From Sphingomonas gellani (GTDB lineage: Bacteria > Pseudomonadota > Alphaproteobacteria > Sphingomonadales > Sphingomonadaceae), in the NCBI RefSeq assembly GCF_900110035.1, contig NZ_FOCF01000002.1:310001-374000 (forward strand): a DNA stretch of 64,000 nt, given 5' to 3'. Positions 7,695 through 15,472 of the stretch are shown here, piece after piece (positions within the stretch are counted from its first letter, which is position 1; each line of letters opens with the position of its first letter). The translations under genes and the position numbers were made by a program. The notes beneath the pieces were generated by a model. The model saw only the letters and a program-made list of their open reading frames with translations, was not told the DNA's origin and did no database searches.

Positions 7695-8750
7695 TCATTC
7701 CGCCGCGACGCCGGCGCTGGCGAACATGTCGCCTTCTTCCGCCGCATCCTCGTTGGCGATCTTCACGCTCTTCGCCTTCTGACGCTTTTCGAAGCTGTCC
7801 CACACGTCGGACCACTGGCCACGCGTCGCCGCTTTCGAATATTCGGTCGCGCGCGTCTCGAAGAAGTTCGCGTGCTCGACCCCGTTCAACAGCGGCGTCA
7901 GCCAGGGCAGGGGATGCTCGTCGATCATGTAGATCGGCTTCAGGCCCAGCTGTCCCATGCGCCAGTCGGCGATGTAGCGGATGTACTTCTTGATGTCCTT
8001 GGGCGTCATGCCGTTCACCGGCCCCATCTCGAACGCAAGGTCGATGAACGCATCCTCCAGCCGGATGGTCGTCTGGCACTGGTCCGCGATGTCGTCCTTC
8101 ACCGCCTTGGTCAGGCAGTTCCGCTCCTTCACGAAGGTGTGGAACAGCTGGATGATCCCCTCGCAGTGCAGGCTTTCGTCGCGCACCGACCATGACACGA
8201 TCTGACCCATGCCCTTCATCTTGTTGAAGCGCGGGAAGTTCATCAGCATCGCGAACGACGCGAACAACTGCACCCCTTCGGTAAAGCCGCCGAACATCGC
8301 CAGCGTGCGCGCGATATCCTCATCGGAATCGACGCCGAACTTCTGCAGGTAATCGTGCTTGTCCTTCATCTCGGCATATTCGAGGAACATGCCGTATTCG
8401 CTTTCCGGCATGCCGATCGTGTCGAGCAGGTGCGAATAGGCGGCGATGTGGACCGTTTCCATGTTGCTGAACGCGGCCAGCATCATCTTGATCTCGGTCG
8501 GCTTGAACACGCGGCCGTATTTCTCGTGGTAGCAGTCCTGCACCTCGACATCCGCCTGGGTGAAAAAGCGGAAGATCTGCGTCAGCAGGTTGCGCTCGTG
8601 ATGGGTCAGCTTCTGCGCCCAGTCGCGGCAATCCTCGCCCAACGGCACTTCTTCGGGCAGCCAGTGGACCTGCTGCTGGCGCTTCCAGAATTCATAGGCC
8701 CAGGGGTATTCGAACGGCTTGTAGGTCTTGCGGGCGTCGAGAAGGGACAT
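7695..8750 (-). CDS. nrdB: Ribonucleotide reductase class Ia, beta (radical) subunit
   Basis: A 351-residue di-iron protein that generates the tyrosyl radical used by NrdA to make deoxyribonucleotides. The METVHIAAY motif places an iron-binding Glu at about residue 98, His at 101 and the radical Tyr at 105. Asp at 67 (FFTQAD) and RDESLHCEG supply further iron ligands. The length matches class Ia/Ib small subunits. nrdA lies upstream on the same strand but about 2 kb away, separated by unrelated small genes, so nrdB may have its own promoter in the 144 bases before its ATG. Confidence 0.97.
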   Translation of the reverse strand: MSLLDARKTYKPFEYPWAYEFWKRQQQVHWLPEEVPLGEDCRDWAQKLTHHERNLLTQIFRFFTQADVEVQDCYHEKYGRVFKPTEIKMMLAAFSNMETVHIAAYSHLLDTIGMPESEYGMFLEYAEMKDKHDYLQKFGVDSDEDIARTLAMFGGFTEGVQLFASFAMLMNFPRFNKMKGMGQIVSWSVRDESLHCEGIIQLFHTFVKERNCLTKAVKDDIADQCQTTIRLEDAFIDLAFEMGPVNGMTPKDIKKYIRYIADWRMGQLGLKPIYMIDEHPLPWLTPLLNGVEHANFFETRATEYSKAATRGQWSDVWDSFEKRQKAKSVKIANEDAAEEGDMFASAGVAAE

Positions 8751-8894
8751 GGCGTTGCTCCGGCCTTTATCGTGTCTTGGAAAGCGGTGGGGTGCCGGCC
8801 GACGCGTCGGCGGCGTGAACGGAAACAGAGTGGCGTGGCGGCGATGCCGCCATGCCGCGCGCCGATGATGCGGCGGCTCGGTTGGAACGGCGCA

Positions 8895-9095
8895 TCATGG
8901 CTCCAGGCTCCATTGCTGCATCGCCCAGGCGGACGCGGCCAGCACGAACCCGGCGGCGAGCAGCATCACGCCGGCCATGCGGAACACATAGACCCTGGCA
9001 GGGCCGCTCGGCCGGAACAGCGCCAGCAACAGGCCGGTGCCGACCAGCGCCAGCACCGCGGCGACGGCGAACATGATCAGGACCTGCCAGCTCAT
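8895..9095 (-). CDS. Small two-span membrane protein, unknown
   Basis: A 66-residue protein with two hydrophobic helices (residues about 5-25, VLIMFAVAAVLALVGTG, and about 40-60, MAGVMLLAAGFVLAAS) joined by a short basic loop. The ATG at 9095 (MSWQVLIMF) gives a normal membrane-protein N-terminus; a longer frame reaches 9128. It lies between nrdB and a DUF2171 gene without clear linkage to either. No family was recognised. Confidence 0.6.
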   Translation of the reverse strand: MSWQVLIMFAVAAVLALVGTGLLLALFRPSGPARVYVFRMAGVMLLAAGFVLAASAWAMQQWSLEP

Positions 9096-9181
9096 GCGGC
9101 TAGCCGCAGGTCGCACGCGACCATGCATCCAAACCGCGACCCGCTCGTTCCGCCCCCGACCTTATCGAAGGAGTTCAAGCA

Positions 9182-9430
9182 ATGGTCGACGTCAGCCAGA
9201 TTCAGGAACATGCCGAAGTGATCGGCGCGGACGGCACGCATGTCGGCACCGTGGACCATGTCCAGGGCGACCGCATCAAGCTGACCAAGAACGACAGCCC
9301 GCAGACTGAGGACGGTCAGGGCGCGAAGCACCACTTCATCTCGATCGGCCTGGTCGCCGACATCGAGGATGGCAAGGTACGTCTGTCCGCGAACGGCGCC
9401 GAGGCGGTGCAGTTCGAGGAAGAGGAATAA
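9182..9430 (+). CDS. DUF2171 (PRC-barrel-like) small stress protein
   Basis: An 82-residue soluble protein. MVDVSQIQEHAEVIGADGTHVG and KLTKNDSPQ are characteristic of the DUF2171 family, a short beta-barrel related to PRC domains that is often induced by stress in alphaproteobacteria. An acidic tail (QFEEEE) ends the protein. A good ribosome-binding site (GAAGGAG) precedes the ATG. The gene is monocistronic with its own terminator. The biochemical function is unknown. Confidence 0.82.
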   Translation: MVDVSQIQEHAEVIGADGTHVGTVDHVQGDRIKLTKNDSPQTEDGQGAKHHFISIGLVADIEDGKVRLSANGAEAVQFEEEE

Positions 9431-9461
9431 GCCGCCCGCCGCACGATTGACGTGCGGCGAC

Positions 9462-9507
9462 GCCCCGGTCCGCCCCTTTGCGAAAAGGGTGCGGGCCGGG
9501 GCTTTTT
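9462..9507 (+). terminator. Intrinsic terminator after the DUF2171 gene
   Basis: A 12-base-pair GC-rich stem with one wobble pair (9462-9473 with 9491-9502) is followed by five T. The loop can form a small inner stem. Confidence 0.85.
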
Positions 9508-9549
9508 CGTATCCGGAGGACGAACGACGCGCCGCTGCGGCGCGCGCGG

Positions 9550-9855
9550 TCAGTAGGGTCGCTGCACGCTGGGGTCGTGCGACTTCACCACGTCGTTTCC
9601 GACGCCGCTCGCCACCGTGTACCACAGCGCGATGCAGGTCAGCCAACCCAGGTTGAACAGGACCAGGAACAGCCACACCCGCCCATGCGGCTGCGCCCGC
9701 TTGCCAGGTCCGGCCAGCATCTCGTTGCGCCCGCTCTTCGCCTTGTCGCGGAACAGCGCGGCGACCGATCGCGCGTTGATCAGCAACCATGCGCCGGACA
9801 CCAGGGTCACGACGATGGCCAGCGTGAGCAGGGCCGGGAACGTTCCGATGGGCAT
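9550..9855 (-). CDS. Small two-span membrane protein, unknown
   Basis: A 101-residue protein with a first helix at about residues 8-27 (LTLAIVVTLVSGAWLLI), a basic cytoplasmic loop (FRDKAKSGRN) and a second helix at about 60-82 (VWLFLVLFNLGWLTCIALWY). A purine-rich AGGAGGAG lies shortly before the ATG at 9855. No family was recognised. It lies just downstream of the acetyltransferase gene on the same strand, with a 67-base gap. Confidence 0.65.
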   Translation of the reverse strand: MPIGTFPALLTLAIVVTLVSGAWLLINARSVAALFRDKAKSGRNEMLAGPGKRAQPHGRVWLFLVLFNLGWLTCIALWYTVASGVGNDVVKSHDPSVQRPY

Positions 9856-9922
9856 GACGGGTCTCCTCCTGTTGAGCGACCGTCACCAAGGCATGATCCG
9901 CCCTCATGATCTTTGATCCAGA

Positions 9923-10522
9923 TCACGCAGGCTGATTGCACGCATCTCCATCGGCGTCATCGAACGGCACCCGGTTGCCGACGTCCGGCTCGCAATCCGT
10001 GCGGATGATCGTGGCGGGATTGCCCGCGACCACCGATCGCGGCGGTACGTCCTTCACCACCACCGCACCCGCCAGGATGCGACTGCCCGCGCCGATCCGC
10101 ACGTCGCCCGCGACCACCGCGTGCGGTCCCAGGAACACGTCGTCCCCGATCACCGGAAAGCCGGAGGTGCGCGTGCCGTCGGGATGGATCCGGTCGCCCC
10201 GGCCCAGCGTCACGCCGTGGAACAGCGTCACGTTGCGGCCGATGCGAACCGCCGCGTTCACCACGATGCCGATGCTGTGCGCGATCAGCAGCCCCGGTCT
10301 CACCTGCGTGCGGATCGGCAGGTCTCTCCCCGCCTGCCGCGACGCTTGTCGATGGCACAGCCACAACAGCGGCCGGATCAACCGTCCCGGCCGCGTGTCC
10401 CGCGTGCCGTGATACAGGCGCAATGTCACGATCGGTCGAAATCCCGGATCGCGCAGATAAAGCTTGGCCGCCCGAGCCCATCCGAACCGCCCGAACTGCC
10501 GATGCACGTCCGCCGCGATCAT
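9923..10522 (-). CDS. Hexapeptide-repeat acyltransferase, serine acetyltransferase-like
   Basis: A 199-residue protein. The N-terminal helical part is followed by a left-handed beta-helix with isoleucine-patch repeats (IGIVVNAAVRIG, VIGDDVFLGPHAVVAGDVRIG and AGAVVVKDVPPRSVVAGNPA). HSIGIVVN and FHGVTLG carry the catalytic-type His residues seen in CysE and in polysaccharide acetyltransferases. The N-terminal oligomerisation domain of full CysE is short here, so acetylation of a sugar is as likely as acetylation of serine. A perfect inverted repeat lies 17-35 bases before the ATG and may be an operator. Confidence 0.78.
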   Translation of the reverse strand: MIAADVHRQFGRFGWARAAKLYLRDPGFRPIVTLRLYHGTRDTRPGRLIRPLLWLCHRQASRQAGRDLPIRTQVRPGLLIAHSIGIVVNAAVRIGRNVTLFHGVTLGRGDRIHPDGTRTSGFPVIGDDVFLGPHAVVAGDVRIGAGSRILAGAVVVKDVPPRSVVAGNPATIIRTDCEPDVGNRVPFDDADGDACNQPA

Positions 10523-10538
10523 CGTGGTTCCTGCCCGC

Positions 10539-10557
10539 TAATGACCGATCGTCATTA
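10539..10557. promoter_or_regulatory. Inverted repeat (possible operator) before the acyltransferase gene
   Basis: Seven-base arms TAATGAC and GTCATTA are separated by 5 bases. It is A/T-richer than its surroundings and lies where a promoter or 5-prime leader would be. The binding protein is unknown; a dimeric repressor site is inferred. Confidence 0.4.
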
Positions 10558-10669
10558 ACCCACATCGATGACAGTCCCGATTCCATGCGCCGCGCCCGAC
10601 CTCGTGAATTCAACGGTTCGCGGAAATGTGGTGCGAATGCGCGGCAGGCCGCATGCACATGCCCGGTGA

Positions 10670-10690
10670 CGGCGGGCCGTGCGCCCGCCG
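10670..10690 (-). terminator. GC-rich hairpin just after nrdA
   Basis: Seven-base arms (10670-10676 with 10684-10690) lie 12 bases beyond the nrdA stop. There is no T run, so termination is only probable. Confidence 0.35.
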
Positions 10691-10702
10691 CCCTGCCGCC
10701 GA

Positions 10703-12622
10703 TCACTGACAGGCGAGGCATTCGTCATAGTCGGTCGACTCGCCCAGGCTGAACTGGGGCTTGTCGATGGTGTTGTCCGCCTCGACCCCGCCCTGGCCCT
10801 CAGATCCGGCGAAACCGGCGCGCTGCACCGACTTGGACCGCAGGTAATAGAGCGACTTGATGCCCAGTTCCCAGGCGCGGAAATGGAGCATCAGCAGGTC
10901 CCATTTCTCGACATCCGCCGGGATGAACAGGTTCAGCGACTGCGCCTGGTCGATATAGGGCGTGCGGTCGCCGGCCAGTTCCAGCAGCCAGCGCTGATCG
11001 ATCTCGAAGCTGGTCTTGTAGCAGTCCTTTTCCTCCGGGCTGAGGAACTCCAGGTGCTGGACGCTGCCGCCCTGCTCCAGGATGGAGTTCCACACCGCGT
11101 CGGTGTTCTTGGCCTTCTCGATCAGCAGCTTTTCGAGATACGGGTTCTTGACCACGAAGCTGCCCGACAGCGTCTTGTGGGTGTAGATGTTGGCCGGGAT
11201 CGGCTCGATGCAGGCCGACGTGCCGCCGCAGATGATGGAGATCGACGCGGTCGGCGCGATCGCCATCTTGCAGCTGAAACGCTCCATCACGCCCATGTCG
11301 GCCGCGTCGGGGCAGGGGCCGCGTTCGACCGCAAGCTGCATCGACGCCTCGTCCACCTGCGCCTTGATGTGCTTGAAGATGCGCAGGTTCCACGATTTCG
11401 CCATCGCGCCTTCGAACGGCAGACCGCGCGCCTGGAGGAAGGAGTGGAAGCCCATCACGCCCAGGCCCACCGACCGCTCGCGGCCCGCGGAATAGGCGGC
11501 GCGTTCCATGCCCGGTTCGTGACGCTCGATATAATCCTGCAGCACGTTGTCGAGGAAGCGCATCACGTCCTCGATGAAGCCGGGAGCATCCTTCCACTGG
11601 TCCCAGGTCTCGAGATTCAGCGACGACAGGCAGCACACGGCGGTGCGGTCGTTGCCCAGATGATCCTTGCCGGTCGGCAGCGTGATCTCCGAACACAGGT
11701 TGGAGGTCGACACCTTCAGCCCCAGGTCGCGGTGATGCTTGGGCATGGTGCGGTTCACATGGTCGGCGAACACGATGTACGGCTCGCCCGTCGCCAGCCG
11801 GGTCTCGACCAGCTTCTGGAACAGCGCGCGCGCGTCGACCCGTGCCCGCTCCGACCCGTCCTTGGGGGAACGCAGCACCCATTCCTCGCCCTCGCGCACC
11901 GCCTCCATGAAGGCGTCGGTGACCAGCACGCCGTGATGCAGGTTCAGCGCCTTGCGGTTGAAGTCGCCGCTGGGCTTGCGGATCTCCAGGAACTCCTCGA
12001 TCTCCGGATGGCTGATGTCGAGATAGCAGGCCGCGGATCCACGGCGCAGCGATCCTTGGCTGATCGCCAGCGTCAGCGAGTCCATCACGCGCACGAACGG
12101 GATGATGCCGCTGGTCTTGCCGTTCAGCCCGACCGGCTCGCCGATCCCGCGCACATTGCCCCAATAGGTGCCGATGCCGCCGCCCCGGCTGGCCAGCCAG
12201 ACATTCTCGTTCCACGTCTGGACGATGCCGTCCAGGCTGTCGGGCACCGAGTTCAGGTAGCAGCTGATGGGCAGGCCGCGCCCGGTGCCGCCGTTTGACA
12301 GCACGGGCGTCGCGGGCATGAACCACAAGCGGCTGATATAATCGTAGATGCGCTGCGCATGCGCCGCGTCGTCGGCATAGGCGGAGGCGACGCGGACGAA
12401 GAGGTCCTGATAGCTCTCGCCCGGCAGCAGGTAGCGGTCGTTCAGCGTTTCCTTGCCGAAATCGGTCAACAGCGCGTCGCGGCCATGATCGACCTCGACC
12501 GGATAGGGCTGCGGGCGCACCGACTTGCTGTCGCGCTCTGCCGGTTGCGTGGATGCGGTGCCGTTTGCAGCGGCGGTTTCACCAGCCGCCCCGCCAGCCA
12601 TTTCGATCGTGTCGGTCGCCAT
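10703..12622 (-). CDS. nrdA: Ribonucleotide reductase class Ia, alpha (catalytic) subunit
   Basis: A 639-residue catalytic subunit. Recognisable are LPISCYLNSVPDS (first active-site Cys), NLCSEITLP (N-x-C-x-E radical and general-base residues) and the C-terminal ECLACQ, whose Cys pair passes electrons from thioredoxin or glutaredoxin. The N-terminal region is short and lacks a full ATP-cone, so overall activity control by dATP may be absent or different. The ATG at 12622 (MATDTIEMAGG) was preferred to a longer frame because the upstream codons are not protein-like. An NrdR-like box lies about 190 bases upstream. Confidence 0.96.
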   Translation of the reverse strand: MATDTIEMAGGAAGETAAANGTASTQPAERDSKSVRPQPYPVEVDHGRDALLTDFGKETLNDRYLLPGESYQDLFVRVASAYADDAAHAQRIYDYISRLWFMPATPVLSNGGTGRGLPISCYLNSVPDSLDGIVQTWNENVWLASRGGGIGTYWGNVRGIGEPVGLNGKTSGIIPFVRVMDSLTLAISQGSLRRGSAACYLDISHPEIEEFLEIRKPSGDFNRKALNLHHGVLVTDAFMEAVREGEEWVLRSPKDGSERARVDARALFQKLVETRLATGEPYIVFADHVNRTMPKHHRDLGLKVSTSNLCSEITLPTGKDHLGNDRTAVCCLSSLNLETWDQWKDAPGFIEDVMRFLDNVLQDYIERHEPGMERAAYSAGRERSVGLGVMGFHSFLQARGLPFEGAMAKSWNLRIFKHIKAQVDEASMQLAVERGPCPDAADMGVMERFSCKMAIAPTASISIICGGTSACIEPIPANIYTHKTLSGSFVVKNPYLEKLLIEKAKNTDAVWNSILEQGGSVQHLEFLSPEEKDCYKTSFEIDQRWLLELAGDRTPYIDQAQSLNLFIPADVEKWDLLMLHFRAWELGIKSLYYLRSKSVQRAGFAGSEGQGGVEADNTIDKPQFSLGESTDYDECLACQ

Positions 12623-12962
12623 GTCGCTGTCCCTGAAATCCACTGAACGCTCCTCACCCGCCGGGTCGAATCGGCAGGCACCCGATTGTAGCCGAAGGAA
12701 GAACAAACAGGGACCGCTTTCTGCCGTGACCGGCGCAGGGCGGCACGGCCCGCGCGGAGGCGGAGCGATGTGTCTGAACTATCGGTTGGGGCCACCCCCG
12801 GCGTTGAACACAAGGATTAGTGGCAGGGCCGGCGGCGTCAACACCAATTGTGGGGGTCGAAATCGTCGTCCCGGGTCGGAGAGCGGCCGACGCGTGGATT
12901 CATGCCGGGTCGCGGAAAGGCAATATGGTGCGGAAAATATTTACCGTCCAGCACCCGCGCGA
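12623..12962. other. 340-base leader/promoter region of nrdA
   Basis: No credible gene is present. The stretch contains an NrdR-like site at 12808-12823 and a weaker similar element about 33 bases away (12841-12856). A short A/T-rich segment lies near 12925-12945. It separates the nrdA start from the 3-prime end of the DUF3429 gene, both on the minus strand. Confidence 0.5.
12808..12823 (-). promoter_or_regulatory. NrdR-box-like site upstream of nrdA
   Basis: Read on the minus strand, the 16 bases fit the outer halves of the NrdR consensus (ACACWATATATWGTGT) at about 12 positions; the centre deviates. NrdR represses nrd genes in most bacteria. A poor second copy about three helical turns away fits the usual paired layout, but by sequence it is marginal. 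Confidence 0.4.
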
Positions 12963-13412
12963 TCACCGAAGGAGCAGCACCTCCAACGCGACCAGACCGG
13001 CGACCGCGATCGCCATCTGCCATGGCCGCAAATGCGCGAAGAAGCGTGGCGCGGTGCCGCCGCGCGCCGCGACGGGATCATAGGCGGCGATGCTGGCATA
13101 GCCCAGGATCAACAACGCCACGCCGATCACCGCCGGCAGTACCAGGGCCGCGATCCCGCACCAGAATCGCAGCGCCATCGCCGCCAACTGGCCCCAGCGC
13201 GCGCCGCCCTCGGTGAAGAAGCTCAGGCCCCGCGTCACCCCGGCGAGAAAGATCAGGATCGCAGCGCCCCAGATCCGCGTCGCCTCCGCGGCATAGGGGA
13301 TGCCCGCCCACGCCATCCCCGCAAGCAGCGCGATGACGCAGGCCGGGCCGTAGCCGAGCAGCAGCTCCAGCGGCTGCGTCCGCTCCGGCGTGTCGACGCG
13401 TGGCGATCCCAT
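12963..13412 (-). CDS. DUF3429-like integral membrane protein
   Basis: A 149-residue, mostly hydrophobic protein with four to five predicted helices. The IWGAAILIFLAGVTRGLSF stretch and the later HLRPWQMAIAV resemble DUF3429 proteins, which have no known function. The ATG at 13412 gives the expected N-terminus. It lies 17 bases after the stop of the sorbosone-dehydrogenase-like gene and is probably the last gene of that operon. Confidence 0.78.
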   Translation of the reverse strand: MGSPRVDTPERTQPLELLLGYGPACVIALLAGMAWAGIPYAAEATRIWGAAILIFLAGVTRGLSFFTEGGARWGQLAAMALRFWCGIAALVLPAVIGVALLILGYASIAAYDPVAARGGTAPRFFAHLRPWQMAIAVAGLVALEVLLLR

Positions 13413-13429
13413 GGATGCGGGCGGCCGGA

Positions 13430-14728
13430 TCAGCGCGGCGACACGCGCCAGATCACGTTGGCCAAGTCGTCCGCGATCAACAGCGCGCCGCTGCGGTCGA
13501 CGGCCACACCGACCGGGCGGCCGCGCGCATGATTCTCGCCATCCAGAAAGCCGGTGACCACGTCCACCGCCTTGCCCGAAGGCCTGCCGTTCTGGAACGG
13601 CACCCACACCACCTTGTACCCGTTGAAATGGCCGCGATCCCAGCTGCCATGTTCGCCGATAAAGGCACCGCCGCGGAATTGCGGCATCGACGCGCCCTGG
13701 TAGAAGGCGAGGCTGAGCGGCGCGACGTGCGACGACAGGCTGTAATCGGGCATGACCGCACGCGAGACCATGTCCGGCCGCTCCGGCTTGACGCGCGGAT
13801 CGACGTGCTTGCCCCAATAGCTGTAGGGCCAGCCATAGAACGCCCCCGGCGTCACCGAGGTGAGATAGTCGGGCACCAGATCGGGGCCCAGCTCGTCACG
13901 CTCGTTCACCACCGTCCACAGCCGCTTCGTCGCCGGCTCGAACGTCAGGCCGTTGGGGTTGCGCAGCCCGGTTGCGTAGTTGCGGTGCGCGCCGGTCGCC
14001 CGGTCCACTTCCCAGATGCGGGCGCGGTCCTTTTCGGCCTCCATGCCGTTTTCGGTGATGTTCGAATTCGACCCGATGCCGACATACAGCTTGCTTCCAT
14101 CGGGGCCGGCGGTCAGGCTCTTGGTCCAATGATGGTTGATCGGACCGCCGGGCAGGTCGGTCAGGATCGTGCCCGGCGCGGTCACCCGAGTCTGTCCGGT
14201 TTGATAGGGGAAGTGGACGATCGCGTCGGTGTTGGCGACGTACAGGTCGCTGCCGACCAGCGCGACGCCGAACGGCGACACCAGATGGTCGAGGAACACC
14301 GACCGCGTCTCCGCCCGCCCGTCGCCGTCGGCATCGCGCAGCAACGTGATCTGGTCGGCGCCCTTCACCTTGGAATGGCCGAAGCCCTGGATCCAGTTGA
14401 CCAGGATATCCTTCGGCCGGGACACCGGCTCCTGCGGACCCTTCGGCTCCACCGCCAGCACGTCGCCATTGGGCAGCACGAACAGCTCGCGCACGTTCTT
14501 CATGCCGGTGGCGAATGCTTCGACCTTCAGCCCCGCCGGGACCGTCGGAGTTGCGTTGCCCCAGGGCGCCGGCCGGGCGATATGCATCGGCGGCACCAGG
14601 AACTGGTTCTGTTCGGGCAGGTGCGGGTTGGGGCCCAGCTGCGACGAGGCATCACCGCCCGCGCCGCTGCATGCCGCCAGCGCGATCGTGAGCGCCAGCC
14701 CCGACCATGTTGCAAGAGCGCGCGACAT
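13430..14728 (-). CDS. Sorbosone dehydrogenase-like lipoprotein (PQQ-type beta-propeller)
   Basis: A 432-residue exported protein. A lipobox (LAAC near residue 19) predicts lipoprotein anchoring. The rest is a six-bladed beta-propeller of the glucose/L-sorbosone dehydrogenase family. It has the repeated pattern of LLRDADGDGRAE, SPFGVALVG, GLRNPNGLTFEP and GAFYGWPYSYWG, and a late FIGEHGSWDRG and PVGVAVDRSGALLIADD. Such proteins oxidise sugars or related alcohols in the periplasm, often with PQQ. The substrate is not predictable and no PQQ-synthesis genes are in the window. Its ATG overlaps the stop of the DUF2231 gene (TGATG), so they are translated together. Confidence 0.88.
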   Translation of the reverse strand: MSRALATWSGLALTIALAACSGAGGDASSQLGPNPHLPEQNQFLVPPMHIARPAPWGNATPTVPAGLKVEAFATGMKNVRELFVLPNGDVLAVEPKGPQEPVSRPKDILVNWIQGFGHSKVKGADQITLLRDADGDGRAETRSVFLDHLVSPFGVALVGSDLYVANTDAIVHFPYQTGQTRVTAPGTILTDLPGGPINHHWTKSLTAGPDGSKLYVGIGSNSNITENGMEAEKDRARIWEVDRATGAHRNYATGLRNPNGLTFEPATKRLWTVVNERDELGPDLVPDYLTSVTPGAFYGWPYSYWGKHVDPRVKPERPDMVSRAVMPDYSLSSHVAPLSLAFYQGASMPQFRGGAFIGEHGSWDRGHFNGYKVVWVPFQNGRPSGKAVDVVTGFLDGENHARGRPVGVAVDRSGALLIADDLANVIWRVSPR

Positions 14729-15204
14729 CAGCGGACCTCCTCGACAACGGCTTCGTCGCGCACGGTGTACCCGACCCAGCTCGTGATCCAGGCAAGCAGC
14801 GTGACGATCACCGACAGCGTCAGTCCGGTCGGCACCACGGACGTCCAGGCATCCCGGCTGTGGACGAAGCCGTTGATGATCCCCAGCAACAGCATCGCCA
14901 GCGTGCCCAGCCCATGCGCCAGGTCGGCCGCGCCCCGCCTGCGCCGCGACGTGCGGTGCCGCCGCATGAGCAGCGCGTCGACGATGCCAGCCACCGCCGC
15001 CAGCACCCCCGCCGCGCACCCGCCGGCGATCAGCCACACGGCGAAATTCGCCCACTGCATGTTCGCACTGTTGGCATAGGCGATGTCGGCGACCAGCGCC
15101 GCCGTGAACAGAGCCAGCGGGAACGCGGACAGGATGCCGTGAATGGGATGCGATCGGGCGCGCCGGACGCGCGCGGCGGAACCGCCGGTATAGATGCTGG
15201 CCAT
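14728..15204 (-). CDS. DUF2231-like four-helix membrane protein
   Basis: A 158-residue inner-membrane protein with four predicted helices. The HPIHGILSAFPLALFTAAL segment near residue 19 is the hallmark of DUF2231, and its His residues suggest haem or metal binding. Family members often sit beside PQQ or cytochrome-linked dehydrogenases, and here it is translationally coupled to one. It could act as an electron acceptor for the periplasmic propeller protein; this is inference from position. Confidence 0.8.
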   Translation of the reverse strand: MASIYTGGSAARVRRARSHPIHGILSAFPLALFTAALVADIAYANSANMQWANFAVWLIAGGCAAGVLAAVAGIVDALLMRRHRTSRRRRGAADLAHGLGTLAMLLLGIINGFVHSRDAWTSVVPTGLTLSVIVTLLAWITSWVGYTVRDEAVVEEVR

Positions 15205-15472
15205 GGCGGTGACACGATCCTTGCTGGAGAGTGAATGGGTTACGTTCGGCGACGCGCTCCGTTCCGAAGCGATGGGCGATGCCCGGCAACTTGCCGCGTC
15301 GGCGGTCGGAAACGGCGTGGAGGGCCAGGGACTAAGGGGGTTTCCCGATTGACTTCACGCCCACTCCGCACCCGCCCGGACGCAATAACCTGGATTAAGA
15401 TCGAATCCGGATGTTTCTGATTTTGTTTAGATTTCCGGATTAGCTCTACGGGAAACACGTAGGGGCAGGAAT

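Noticed and set aside
10679..12298. A 539-codon plus-strand frame opposite nrdA
   Set aside because: nrdA is unmistakable on the minus strand; the opposite frame lacks any family resemblance.
15300..15472. A flagellar sigma-28 promoter before the chemoreceptor gene
   Set aside because: CTAAG occurs near 15332, but no matching GCCGATAA-like element lies at the right distance.
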